A stretch of DNA of 64,000 bases from Sphagnum magellanicum (lineage: Eukaryota; Streptophyta; Sphagnopsida; Sphagnales; Sphagnaceae): the NCBI GenBank assembly GCA_021904315.1, contig CM038924.1, positions 12,884,026-12,948,025 of the forward strand. The letters are read 5' to 3'. Each line of letters opens with the position of its first letter. The stretch's first letter is position 1. Below, piece after piece: positions 11,240-24,152 of this stretch. The position numbers were made by a program, and so were the translations under genes. The notes under the pieces are model-generated. The model was not told where the DNA came from. It saw nothing but the letters and a program-made list of their open reading frames with translations, and searched no databases.

Positions 11240-11690
11240 TTGTCCCTTTCAAACACATCTAACCCTTGATGATCATGTTGGAACCTTGCTTAGAGCTTAT
11301 GTTTCTTTTGAAATGTGCTTAGCCTTGACTATGATTTACTTTATTGTCAAAATGCCCCTAACCCCTCATGTTCCTTTCGAAACCTTAGCTATGGCTTACA
11401 TTTTCATCAAAATGCACATGGCCTTTCATGTTCGTTTTAGAACCCTAACCATGGTTTACATTCTCATCAAAAATTGTTTGGCCTTTTATGGTCTTTTTAG
11501 AATTTTAACTATGGTTTACATTTTTGTCAAAATACACTTGGCCTTTCATGTCCCTTTTAGAACCTTGGCTATGGCTTGCATTTTTGTCAAAATGCGCTGG
11601 CCCTTCATGTCCTTTTTGAAACCTTGGTTATGGCTTATGATTTTTTCAAAATACACCTAGCCCCAATTATGATTAACATCTTCATTGTAA
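11240..11690. repeat. 60-bp tandem array inside the copia fossil
   Basis: About seven diverged units of 60-61 bp, each carrying variants of CTATGGCTTACATTTTCATC, AAAATGCACNTGGCC and TTTCATGTTCCTTTT. Because the period is a multiple of three, the plus strand stays open over 11214-11660 and spells a 20-residue repeat (MVYIFVKIHLAFHVPFRTLA-type). I regard this frame as a by-product of the array, not a gene. Confidence 0.8.
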
Positions 11691-13444
11691 TGCACCTTGC
11701 CCATAGTAACATTTTTGATGTTTTTTTTGAAAGATAAACCAAAAATCCATTGTGCATTTCAAATACTAGAAATTTTGTTTCATTACAATCTAATGTGATT
11801 ATCCAAGATTAGCCATAAAATGGCTCACAACCCCCACTACGTTTGCAATATTAGGTCTTGTGTAAACCATTGCATACACAAGACTTCCAATAACATTTTG
11901 AAACAAAACAGCCCGCATTTCTTCCAAATCTACATCACTTTGAGGACCCATTTCCTTTGAAAACTTTCAATTGGTCATAAAAAGAGTTCATATTAGCTTA
12001 TTTTCAACCATTACAAATTATTTCAATATTCCTCCAATGTACTTACTTTGGTTTTAATAAATCACTCGATCTTGTCAAACACGATTGATTTGTGTCCTTA
12101 AACAATATTGGATTTCAGTTAGATCCACCATTTGAAATTTCTTCAAAAGATTATCCAAATAAAGGATCCTTTGTCTCTTTCAACAAAGTCAAGTCATTAG
12201 AAGCCAAAACCAAATCATCAATGCATACAAAGTTATGATCACATAAAAATTTTCTTAAACTTTCTTAAAATAAACACTACGGTTAGCAAAGCTCTTTTCA
12301 AACTCTTATGATAAAAAATATGCATTAATCTTGTGGTTCCATTCATGAGGAAATTATTTCAAACCATACAAGGATTTTTTAAGCTTACATACTATATTCT
12401 CTTTACCTTTGACCATAAAACCCTTTGGCTATTGCATATATATCTCCTTTGAAATACCTCCATTCAAAAAGGCATTTTTAACATCCATTTGATGCCCTTG
12501 AGATCTTCAATGGCTTCAACTATAAGCACAACTTGAATTCATTCCATTCATGCAACAAGGAAAAAGGTTTCATTGAAATCAATACTTTTAACTTGTGAAA
12601 ATCCTCTGGCCACCAAACAAACCTTGTGTCTTGCCATAAAGCCATCAACATTGTATTTAATCTTGAAGATCCATTTGTAACAAACTAGTTTGCAATTAAG
12701 TGGAAGAGGAGTAATTATTCAAATTTTATTGTTTTGTAAGGACTAAAACCCAAAATCCATGGTTTTTTCCAGTGTTGTGAATCTTCACCATTTAAAGCCT
12801 CCACAAAAAAAGGGGGTTCATCGACATCAATAGAAAATACACATGAAGGATTCACATCTTTTCAATCATTGTTGAATTTTCTTACACTTGCTAAAGAATT
12901 CTTTCATCTTCCGTATTTAATTTTTGATTAAAAACCATATGTTATGATCCAAGATTAAACTTTAAAACCATCATCTCCCCATTAAAGTTTCTAGATTCAT
13001 CAAAGATAACATCACAACTTATGATAACATATTGGTTTATAAGGTTGTATAATTTATACCCTTTAGGCTTTTCATAATAACCAATGAATATGCATTTGAC
13101 ACCTTTGGAATATTCCAACTTTGTCCTAACTTCAAAAGTACATGAGTAAATGTAACACAACTAAAAACACGTAAATGATTTATGGAAGGTTTATATCCAC
13201 ATTAAACCTCTTTTAGCATCATGCTAAAAATTGCCTTGGTAGGGATTTGATTTTGGATATATGTTGCAGTTCACTTCTTTTGCCTAAAACCTATGATCTA
13301 GTTTCATATGTTGTAGCATACATCACACACTTTCAACAAATGTTCAATTTTTCCTTTCAATTACACCATTCTGTTTTAGCATGTATGAAATGGTTGTTTA
13401 CTTCACAATGCCATTATCCTTGTAGAGTGTATTGAAAATTTTTA

Positions 13445-14145
13445 AATTATATTTCCCACCTCCATCACATTGTTAAAGACATGAAAAACCACAAAAACAA
13501 AAATTAAAGGAAAGGTTTAAGTCTAATTTTCAAACAATGAATAAAACAAAGTTATGTGATTCAAAAATAAGAACACAAAAATTAAGAACAAAAACACAAG
13601 ATGTGCAAGACAAATGTGAAATTTTTTATTTATTATGCCAACATATGCAAACATGAACATGAAAAGAACATGACAAGGTTATGGTGTAAGATAATGCTTA
13701 AGACTAATGTTGAATAGACTAAACGAAATGAAAGGTCCTACTTTTATTTATACCCCTTTGGGGACTTAGTTCAAGGAAGTTCCCAAGGAAGCTTCTATGT
13801 GTGCATCGAGTAAAAAAGCTTTTTGAAAACCTTCTTAACTGAGAGTCAATTATGAATTAACTAAAATTTAACATAATATAACTAAGATTTAATTAAAAAT
13901 AATTGGAAATTAACTATAGTTAATTAAGAATTGACTAAAAGATAACTAGGACTTAACTAGGATTTAATTTGGACTTTTAATTAGAATTTAACTAAAATTT
14001 AGTTAAAAGTTAATTAGAAATGAATTAAAATTTAACTAAAAATCAGCTAAGAATCAACTAAATTTTAATTAAAAGTGAATTAAAACTAAACTAAAGGTTA
14101 GGTACAAGTTTATTACAAATCATGGATGAACATTCAAATGAATGT
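13445..14145. mobile_element. AT-rich insertion within the copia integrase region
   Basis: Integrase similarity on the minus strand stops near 14150 and resumes near 13440, although only a few dozen bases normally lie between these parts. The intervening roughly 700 bp is low-complexity (repeated AATTAACTAAAATTTAACT-like runs at 13840-14100) with no copia similarity. It is best read as a later insertion or expansion in the fossil. Confidence 0.55.
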
Positions 14146-15978
14146 ACTCTAGAGCATTGGCATCCATGACACACGTATGATTGCCTTGATTTTCTTTCTA
14201 GTTTGATTTTCTACCAAAGCTTTGAAAATCTTAAGCTTGTCAAACACACCAAATTTAATCTTCATGGTATAAAAAAATGTCTTCCTAAAAAATACTTTGC
14301 CCTTCCATGAAATGTTGTTGCCATGGGACCACATAGGTTTGTGTGCACAAGCCTAAGAATTTCCTTTGCATAAAAACCCCCACTCAAAAGAAATGGGGTA
14401 TTGTGGTGTTTACCATACACACATCTATCACAAAAATTCAAGTCATGATCTCCATTGAAATCCATGCCCTCCACAAGATTATTTTTGTCCATGGTTGTTA
14501 AAGCTTGCATAAAGACATGTCTAAGTTTCTTGAAGTCACTCCTTTTAATCTTATTGCTACAACTAAGGATTGAACAACTCCAACCAATTTATATAACCTT
14601 CCTTCTTGAACAACTTCAACAATCACCTTGTTTGAATAAAAAGACTTCAACCAACATTTGGTAGTTTCAAATTCTACCATAAAACCTTGTTTTGTTAACT
14701 GATTAATCGATAACAATTTTTTTGCCAATTTTGGGATATATACATCACATCTCTAATACATTTAAAAATCTCATTTGGCAAGTTGAAAACAATAATGTTT
14801 TTCCCACATACACCAAAGGTATTATTATCTCCAAGATTTATTTTGTGACTCAAAATAAACTCATCAAAGGTTGATAATACTTCCTTTTGAAAGGTTAGAT
14901 GTTGTGAAACTCCAAAACCAACAAACTATGCATCCCTATAAATTAAATAAATAGATAAAACAATCACAAGAAGTTCAGTTTTGTTTGTTGTAGCTACTTC
15001 TGAAAAATCTTTGAATTTGTTCTTCCAATCTTGTTTCATCTTGTGACATTTTCTCACAAAATGACCTTTGGTGTTGTAATTGTAACAAGTTTCTTTCTTT
15101 TTCCACTTTTCATTCTTGAACTTCCTCCAATCTATACCCCTTTTGAACTTCCTAAAAACACCCTTAACAATTAATGTTTCATGTTTTGTACCATGGTCAA
15201 ACTACACTTTTCGTTTACATTGCAATTCTTCTTACAACAATTGTCCACATATTAACTCCATAGACAATTGATTATTGTAGGTATTGAGTGAAACCATGAA
15301 GGTATGGAAAGATGATGGCAAAGTCCCTTAAAATGTGAATGTCAAATCTTCATCCCAAATTTGATGATCAATGTTTGCTAATTAATTTGCAATCATTCAA
15401 AGCTTGTCGATATGAACTTGCATTGAGGTGCTTTCCTCCATCTTAAAATAATAAAGCTTTTGATGTTGTTACAATTTGTTGTCAACATGTCTTATCTCAA
15501 ATGTTACATAAAGATTATCCCATGCATTTTTTATAGTTTCTGCATGTGCTACATGATACAACAAAAAATCAACAACATTTAAAAAAATTGTTTGATGAAC
15601 CAATTTGTCCTTCTTTATGAACAAACGATATTCAAAATTGCCTCCTTCAAAAATAATCTTTCCAAATTCAACTTTTGGTGGCAATAATTCTCCCTAGGTG
15701 ATTTCCCAAAAATACTTTTCATGTAGGAAAATTTTCATCTTCATCTTCCACAAATGAAAATTATTGCCATTCAACTTCTCAATACTTTGAACACCAAAAA
15801 TGGATGCCATGATTATGAATAGAAGAATGCCAAAAAACAAAAAAACCTAGAGTTTTGAGACTTTCAACAAAATGTTAGAAAAACCAAAAAACACATTCAA
15901 TGTTTCAAAGCTTTTAAAATTTGTAAAAAGCAATTTCAATCTCTCTTTCCCTCTAAAGTAACCATGTTCTGATACCAT

Positions 15979-16285
15979 TGGAAAAATGATCAAGAATCGA
16001 TGAGAGAATAAAAATGATAAAGACACTAATTTTTATCACGAGCTCTCCACCCAACCTTACGATCACACAAATGTTACTACAAACCCTACAATCCACCCCA
16101 AGCTTTTGCCTAATCTAGATAGGAGGTGAACACCCCATGCAAATGTTATCTACCCTAGAAAGCACATAGACAATGCCATCACCATATTTCTCACTAAGTT
16201 TAACTAGAAATATTTTAATAAACTTACTTAACATCTCTCATAGTCTCAAAAATATGTGCATGTAATAATTTAACTTGATAGGAAG
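15979..16285 (-). repeat. Upstream LTR of the copia fossil
   Basis: Paired with 10244-10639. Its inner end (CCA on the element strand) is followed after one base by the primer-binding site. The outer end is indistinct and lies about 110 bp from the pTAC13 start codon, so the LTR may supply part of that gene's upstream region. Confidence 0.8.
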
Positions 16286-16393
16286 TAGGTACATTTGTGT
16301 TCACGAAAGAAGGAAGGAAAGGTGGAGCACCTTCGTCTCGTGTGTTATTCTCAGGCAGAGAGCGCGCTGCAGCGTATCTCTTTCTGAGAAGCG

Positions 16394-19300
16394 ATGTTTT
16401 CCTCTTGTTGTAGAGGCTCGTTAGGCCCGTCTCTGCTTGTGGGAACGCACGTCGCATCTCGCCCAGCTCCCTCATCGCATTCCAGTGGCGACCATGTCCA
16501 GACGTGGGGTCGAGTTCTTCCCTGGTGCCAAACTCCCTTGGTTTGCGAGATCCAAGGTACATGTGAAACATGTTTTTCTCTTTCATTTTTCTGGATCTTA
16601 GAGGCTTCCCACTTTGCGTCTGTGGAGGAATTGTATTGTTTTTCTCTGAAGTTGTGGCTTGTGGAACTGTACCTTCTTTCTTTATGCGAAACTCGACGAC
16701 TCTATCTCTAAACCCTAAGGAGGGAGGGACAACTAGTGTGTCCTCTAGTCAGGGTTCCGTTCGTCTTTTTTTCCCCTTCGATATTTCAAGAAACAGAAGA
16801 GCCTTTAGAGTACACAGAAGAACCTTGATATCGATAGTTGGACTTCAGCATAATCCTCAGAAATCTGGATTTAGGGTTTACAAATCTGAATTTAGGGTCT
16901 TCCGGTACGATGATTCTTCTGTTGAAGACCAAAAACCCTACTTGTGGATCCTTTGTAAATCTGAATAATTTTGGATTCTGGTTGTGTTTCTAGCAATGTA
17001 ACAATTTCTTAGGTGTTGTTAAGAACTGCAACTAATTCAATTGTTTTTCCTTCTCAGAAGGGACTTTGTAGAGCTCATTTACCTGGTCTCTTGTGCAGCC
17101 AAAAACCTCAGCAGTTCAATTGGCCTTGGAAAAATATAATACTTTTTTAATTTCTCTCTTCTTACATTAAAAATCTTCACTAGAGAGTTTTGAGAGTATT
17201 GCCCTTTGTATGAGGTACCCCATTCTGGGTTTTGATCTTGATTTATTTGCATCATGACAGAGGCCACAAAGCCAGGTACTCTGAGTGCAAAAGAGAGAAG
17301 GAAGCAACGGAATGAGCGACGAGAAGAACGGAAAGACTTGAAAGGATCATGGAGAGATGAGGTGGAAACAAAGCTCGAGGTGAAAAAAAAGGCACCAAAG
17401 GGATGGGAAGAGATACTTGACATCAACCAGTTGACTACAAAAGGCATGCAATGGTGGATGATTGCTGTGCCCAAAAATGGGGAACAAAGAGTGGCAGATC
17501 ATATTGAGCTTGTATTCCAAGGCCTCTTTCCCAAGGCTGAGCTGCAAGTGAGATTTTCTCTGGTTCTTGATACCCTGCCCATATTCTTTTAAGTTCACAT
17601 GACCACCAGTTCATTAAGTATGCAAACTCATCATCAATGGTCTACAGTTCCTTCATTGTGCTCTGAACTCCAAATGTTCTGAATGTCTGGTACATTCCAC
17701 AGATTTTCATCCAATCTTCAATATCTTCGCTTCAATATTCACAGAGGTATTAGAGCTGGTATCATGGCTCAGAAGCTTCTCATCAGACTACTCCTGTTAT
17801 TCCAAATGGTTTCATTATTTCCTGAGGTTTCCCAAAGTGTCTGTGAGTTTCCCTTGGCCATTTAGTGGCTAGTTGCTTGTTTTCAATGTGGAGTTTGTGT
17901 GCACTCCAGATATTGTTGCCATCTGTACCTCGAAGGAAGGTTTTGAAGGATGGACGATATTCAGATGCACGGCAACGACTATATCCTGGCTGCCTTCTGG
18001 TGCAATGTGTGCTAAACAGGGAGGTTTACAATTTTATTCGCAGTGTTCCAGGAGTGTGGGATTTTTTTGGCACAAGAGCCAATACTAGGTCAGTGTACAC
18101 TTTCTAGATTCCTTTATGCAACTGCCTGTTTCCTTATCTATTTGATCTCCGTAATGAGATTGGGGTTTCATTTCTCAGGAAGCACCAAAATGTGTTAGTA
18201 GCTTACTGCAGTAGCTAACCTTAGGAGACTTACTCTTTGGTTACAACTCAACAGTGAGTGAGAGTTTTCTGGCAGAAAATTTGAACAATTTTGAGTGAGA
18301 GTTTGTAGTGCTAGTATTGAGCTCTTTTTGGAGAGAATTTGGAGTGCTCAATTTGTGGCATAGATTATATTTGTGGGTACTGAAGGATCAAGATTGTGAA
18401 TAGAGAATCGTAGCTTGCCATAAATCTCCCATGCATTTCTCTGAAGCTCTCATCAGATGTCACAATGTTGTCGTGTGACTGCAGAATTTTTGTTTTCAGT
18501 ATTAATATTCAGATGAAATTCAAATTCCAGGGTTTAAGCAACATCCCTTTCCAACAAGTACATCATGTAAAGTCAGAGTTAAAACAGATAGGGATTTGGG
18601 TGGTGGGGGTAAGGTTCACAGTGTGAGTGATATGATAATTCCAGCAGCAGTGTCCTCCATTGAGATTCATGAGATGTTCAAACGGATAGAAATGGAAGAT
18701 GCAGCATTTAAAGAGATAAAGGAGGCAGCAAATAGGGAAGCAGATGAGCGTGAGAGACTAGAGGAGGCGGTGAAGACTGCAGCAAAATTGGAGGTGAAGA
18801 TGCCAAGTCTGCTGCAGCTGGAAGAGGGGGCAATGGTGCGGGTGAACTCTGGCCCTTTTACAAACCATACGGGTGTGGTAGAAAAGATCAACCATGAGGA
18901 AGAAACTGTAAGTTTGATAACCTTGCTTACTTTCTCTCTCAGCCATTAGTTGTTCTAAATATCCAGGGATGGCTGCTCAATGCACTGACATTCAGGACAA
19001 TGTGACACTGAAATGGGTCCAAGTCCATTGCTGGATTCAGACATTCAAACAGAAAAAAAATTTGAAGAAAGGTGCTTTCTGATCTGGTTAAGGATTATCT
19101 AGTTATAGTTGATTAATACTGTAGAGATGGTGGACCTGAATCTCAAGTGTGCAGGCAACCCAGCAGTGTGTTTTAGTTTTGCTGAATATGCAGAGGGCTG
19201 TATATACAGCTGATCACATGACAGCCCAGCATGATGGCATAGTTGAAGATCTTTATTTGTGGAGTTGCTTGATTAGTCTGAATTTGCAGGGTGTTGGCTG

Positions 19301-19595
19301 AATTCAAGTCATGGTCTGGAACTCACTAGCATTCAGTGGTTTGTTTGCTCAGGAAAGGCATCATTGGAAAGTCAATGGAAGGTCATGGGTTAGTATGTAA
19401 CGTCTCTGAGGTTCATTCCTTGGCTAACATCAAGTCACCATTGACAGGGTACTGACCACTAGTTGCTTATGCTTTCAATCAAGAAGAAGCTAATTATTCT
19501 GGGGTTTGGGGTTTGTGCAGTTAAGAGTCATATTGACAATATTTGGGAGGCAGACTGTTGCCAAGTTAGGCATAAATGAAGTCACAGTGATATAG
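16394..19595 (+). CDS. PTAC13: Plastid NusG/KOW protein, pTAC13-like (five exons)
   Basis: A plastid homologue of bacterial NusG, associated with the plastid transcription machinery. CDS exons: 16394-16556, 17261-17547, 17910-18088, 18577-18907, 19521-19595; all joins are GT/AG and keep frame, giving 344 residues (Arabidopsis pTAC13 is of similar length). Residues 1-50 are Ser-rich and basic, like a transit peptide. A charged segment (SAKERRKQRNERREERK, 62-78) is typical of pTAC13. The NGN domain spans about 115-205 (MQWWMIAVP; YPGCLLVQCVLNREV; IRSVPGVWDFFGT). A Glu/Lys-rich linker (about 235-280) leads to the KOW domain (about 290-344: VRVNSGPFTNHTGVV ... LTIFGRQTVAKL), whose last strand is in the short final exon. 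Its 3' end faces the EF-P gene. A copia LTR ends about 110 bp before the ATG. Exon 5 rests on similarity and a TTTGTGCAG acceptor and is good but the least certain part. Confidence 0.9.
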
Positions 19596-22500
19596 ACAAA
19601 GGTATGGTGCTTGAAAGGTGGGCATCAAATACATCTACTATGACGTAAATGCAAGTTTTTGAGAGCCCAATATGGAATTCTATTTTCTGGAGGTACATTT
19701 TTATGTGATCATAGGAGGTTATCTTATGGAGTACGTAACGAGTGAATTTTGTGGGAAGGAATTGAAGCTGTCTATTTGTCAACCTGAATCAGTGCAGGTT
19801 AGTTGTTCTGCCCAGTTTTGACAGCCAGATTGCAGAGTGATTTGGTGTAGTTTGGCAAAAGCCAAAAGCTTCTAAAGACTGAGAAGTCAAGTGTTTAGGT
19901 GCAACCCCTGATTGATAAGAATGAGGGATAATAGTTGTCTGCTGAAAATAGTATCTGTTCAGATTTTTTGCTATCCTTCAAGTATCACAATAGGGCCTTG
20001 GCTGGATTGGAGCCTCCTGTAAAATAATATGAACAGCCTTCTATAAAGCATATGAAGTCAGTATGTAGGCTGTCAGTTGTAGGCAACCTATAAATGTGAC
20101 AACCCTCATGCCTCATGGAATGCAGAGCTAATCTTTGTCAGAAACTGCTATGCACTGCCCATAACTGGTGTCACTCATGTACATACAAATTGTTTAGCAC
20201 CAGAAACCTTTGTTCAACTGCAATGTGGGAGTTTGTGGTTTTTGGAAATGCTAGGGGTGGTACATGAGACTTGGATCATTCATATCGATTGTTAGATGTT
20301 ATCATTCATTTCAGGGGCAATGAAGAAAAGAAACGAAGAAACAGGATAAAAAGAATAGGAAAAGGACTGGGGGGAGAAAGATAGGAATAGGGAAAGTTAT
20401 ATCTAATGGGAAATTTTGGTACAAGAGTCACATGGCGATCTTTTCCTACAGTGATTTTCTTTTCACTTACCATCACATTTGTTTTGTGGTGGATCATGTT
20501 ATGTCGATTGTAGCTGCTGACTTTCCAACAAAGGTTTGTGAGCTACTCTGTGAACTTACAGTATCCTTTTGCTGAGTCTACAACTTTCACTCATTTTGGG
20601 TGCTTGGGTTTCATTGTTGGGGCTTAAACCCAGAGAAGACTACAGTAAAAATTCGAAAACATTTAAGGTACCCAGACATTTGAGGCACAATTTAAGCTGT
20701 GTGCCATAGTTTTGATAGATAGTATATTCTCGGTTTCCTGTTGGTTGAGGTCAGTCCTTTGTGATTTGGCTGCAAATGAAAAAATGTCAACATAACCTTC
20801 AATAAAAAAAATATTTTACACACCCTATAGGAAGAAGTAAACCACATGGATCAAATTAATTTCTAGTACAAGAGTGACTCATCCAACTGTAAATAACATG
20901 ATTGTGGTATGTGCATTTCACCCATTACACAATTTCATCCATGTCATCAAGTTTCATTTATGTGGTACATCACATTTATTTCAGTCATTGTCATGTTTTT
21001 TCCATGCCACGTGTGTCAAAATAGCCAAGATTAATCCATGTGTTGCAATTTCATCATGTTATGTAATCCATGCCATCATGTTTATCCACATGGTTTTGTT
21101 TCAACCATGTCATCATTTTCATCCTTGTCAATAGGTACAAGCATTTCACTAAATTTCATCCATATGGCCAAATCACTCCATGTTATCAATTTCATTGAAT
21201 GCTATATTTTCTCAAATTGATTCCCATAGTAATAGAGCAAGTTTGGCACTTTGATGCTGAATACTAATATATTTGATGCTAAGATTCCAGCATAACCATA
21301 AAAGTACATTAATAAATTAGTAAGGTGTACTTATTTGTTAAGACACCTTCACAATTTCCCAAAATTTCTGAATTCTTTTTCATAATTATTTAGTACCAAA
21401 ACTTGTTAGGTTGTTGCAATATTCAATTTCGTCCATAACATTCCATTTCATCCATAGGGTAAGATCTATTCCCTTGGTTCAATTTCATTGAATTTCATCC
21501 ATGTAATGAAGTTCATCCATCTAGTCTAACTTACTACTTACGGTTTTTAAAAAAGTTATTTTATCAAATTTATCCATTTGCAAATATATGTCATCAATTT
21601 TCTCCAATTTGATTTGTTGTCTATAAGTTAGGTTTCATATATGTGTCAAATTTCACCAAAAGAAGAATTCATTTATGTGGTTCAATTTAGTTTAGCAATG
21701 TCATCATTCCCTTAGGGTTTCCTCCAAGGACATCTTGGAACACACTAAGATGTATTATCTCATGAAGACTAATGAGAAGATGGCATTGTATTGTATTGGT
21801 CAAAGAACAATTGAACCATTTCACAATTACAAAAGTCAATGATAACAAATGCAAAGATTTGTTGACATGGTGAACAAAGTTCATAAAGTACAATTTTCTT
21901 CATCAAAATAATCTTTTTTATCACAAAGTATTTGTATGAATTTGTGATACTTTCAATTGGGCATAGAAATTCTTGAAATATTGATAAGCATATCCATAAA
22001 AATTAGCTAGATGATGGATGTGGTGGTCTTATGGCATCCATGGAACAATTCACAAAAATGGAAAAAGCCTTAATGTAAAAAAATGAAAATGTCATCATTA
22101 ACCTCAAAGGCTTCATGAATTGGAAGATAACATCAAACTTCATGTACATCTCTTCTTCTTTTTTGAGACAATTAAATTTTGTTTTGATTATGTTTCATTT
22201 AGATGTTAGACAAATGTCATTTTTACATGGTAGTTGTTGATTATGAATGTTTAAAGTGATTTGTGACGTTCTCTTGCTAGAATGATGGTTGTCATTTTAT
22301 GATTCTCACTTTGATACACATAGTTGATAATTGACTACAATTGTCAAGTGTATGAAATTAGTTGATCAGTTGTTAGATTTAATTGTGATACAAGATATGA
22401 TGAAACCTAAAAAAGATTCAAGTTTCTTGTTTGTTATGCCAGATTGTGTTGAGTTGAATGTTAGTTATATGTGTGTTGGGTATGTTGGGAATGTTGGGCT

Positions 22501-24152
22501 TTGGGTCACAAATGAGTTTGAAAGAGTGGGGCTAGGGTACTTCAAATGATGAGAATTGTGGGGATTGTCTATTGAGTCAGAGATGGTCGAAACAATTTTT
22601 TGATGCAGCCATGATATTGGGATTTGTTTGAGGGTAAAATTCAAGGGTGGCAAGAAAAAAAGAATGAAATATAATGGCATGACTAAAAATGATTTTGATT
22701 TGTTAGGTACCAATATAGTTTTTAATTAGTATGCATTTTTTTTTTCTTATGTTAAAATTTCATAATCAATTAGTTTTTTGTTAATTTTTTGAATCCCACT
22801 CAATGTTGTGTGGATGTTGGGTGAAATGCATTGTGGAACGGGGGACATGTTTTGTAGGAATGTGTTTTCTCTCATTCAAAATAAATTTGAGATTTTTTTC
22901 TTCTCTCAAAATTTTCATGCATACATATAATGTACATATATTATGGTGGAGAGGTATTACAATAAACCATTGTCTCAATTTTTAACCTTGGGTTTTCTTT
23001 ATTCAGCATTTTAAAAATAACAATAGCCTTGACTTTTACATGTTAAACAAGGGCTTGATAGTGGTACGTTCTAGTGTTGTGGTGATATTTCACCCATGAC
23101 CAAACTCTTGCCAGCTCTTTGACACCCTTCCTTAAAAGGTTTTCAAAACAACCAGAACCAGCAGTTCTTTGATTTTGAACTTTTTTCAGAGAACCATAAC
23201 TAGCAGTTCTTTAAATGTTCAAAGAACCACACAACACTGGTTGGTACCTGCATCTGAAATGTAACTCCATATTTTTGCACATACTTCAAATCCACTAAAG
23301 ATTTTGTTATCATAGTGGGTGTATCATTTCGCCCCCCCTCACTTAGCCCTGAGGCCAACCCTTCAGAAAGGCCACTCACAGTGAACAGACACAACAAATA
23401 GAAGGGAACTGTGGGAATATCTTTAGAACAACTGTAAACTATGGGAAACATTGAAGGGCACCAATTCAGAACTACATGTAAACCCTAAACCTAATTGTAA
23501 GAGACCCAACTTGGAAACCTGGAGATCATCTGGCAGAACAATTGTCAAACCTTTGAAGGTTTCATTTGGGAGTAACATTAAGACAATAACTATCATAGAC
23601 CATGCACTTTAAGCATATCAAGACTCGCAAAATCTTATGATGGTGCCAATACGTTTTCCCCTTTGGTTGCCAAATTTTTTAAGCTGCCCAGGGGATTATT
23701 GTCAACAAAATTTGACTGACATCAACAGATGTGGATCTCGTCTTGTGATTTCTAACTTAAGTTCAAAGGCTCCAGCAAAAAAGGTGGGGAATAGCCATCT
23801 TTGACCAACCTAGGAACTGTTTTTAAAGTTGAGTGTCAAGGTTTCAAGTACTGAAGGAATTGCTACCTAACATCCAAAAATTGCTACTACATTGCACCAT
23901 TATGATTCCTATCACAATTGAGTACACACTCACTTGATTGCAACATAACTAGTGAGAAGGTGCAAGACACAATAAGCTCTACCAGCTTCTCTTCCATTAC
24001 TGCCTGCCCCAAAACTGGACTCTTTAATCATCACTCATGATGACAATGTTATCCACATAAGGGTGATTTGCCTGCTTCCAAAGGAGCTGCAATTTGGAGT
24101 CGAAAAAGATAAGGTTTGGATTGAGGTGAGAAAGAAGATAACTTTACTCATC
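19596..24152. other. Intergenic region between the pTAC13-like and EF-P genes
   Basis: It holds the two 3' UTRs, tail to tail, and no further gene that I recognise. At 20870-21240 and 21415-21720 there are degenerate short repeats built on TTTCATCCATGT-like units. Frames such as 22331-22549, 22465-22713 and 23200-23451 (-, with SGLSEGLASGLSEGG) match no family. Confidence 0.6.
20870..21720. repeat. Degenerate TTTCATCCATGT-type short repeats
   Basis: Two clusters (20870-21240 and 21415-21720) contain many variants of TTTCATCCATGTCATCAA in the same orientation, with a period of roughly 18-25 bp. The units are too diverged to give a single consensus by eye. The open frame 20874-21134 is explained by the repeat. 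Confidence 0.65.

Larger units (their letters stand above)
10244..16285 (-). mobile_element. Fossil Ty1/copia LTR retrotransposon
   Basis: A copia element on the minus strand, structurally complete but broken by many interruptions. Read in its own direction: LTR (about 16285-15979), primer-binding site TGGTATCAGAAC at 15977-15966 (the plant initiator-Met tRNA type), gag with a CCHC knuckle near 15.05-15.1 kb and a UBN2-like segment near 15.5-15.7 kb, integrase (GAG-pre-integrase CxxC segment near 14.4 kb and core 14.3-13.3 kb), the segment just before reverse transcriptase near 13.1 kb (KCIFIGYYEKPKGYKLY-like), reverse transcriptase about 12.8-12.1 kb, RNase H near 10.8-11.0 kb (VEYVATSKATRQAMWL), polypurine tract at 10650-10640 and the second LTR 10639-10244. 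Domain order RH after RT with IN before RT defines copia. LTRs are visibly diverged, so the insertion is old. Confidence 0.9.

Noticed and set aside
11214-11660. 148-codon plus-strand ORF as a gene
   Set aside because: It is fully explained by the 60-bp tandem array within the copia fossil, on the strand opposite to the element's own coding direction.
16570-16968. 132-codon frame as a coding exon of the pTAC13-like gene
   Set aside because: It lies within intron 1; exon 1 (ending 16556) joins exon 2 (17261) in phase and gives the expected protein without it.
17745-17775. GAGCTGGTATCATGGC inside a pTAC13 intron, resembling a copia primer-binding site
   Set aside because: The match to TGGTATCAGAGC is incomplete and no LTR or internal copia sequence adjoins it.
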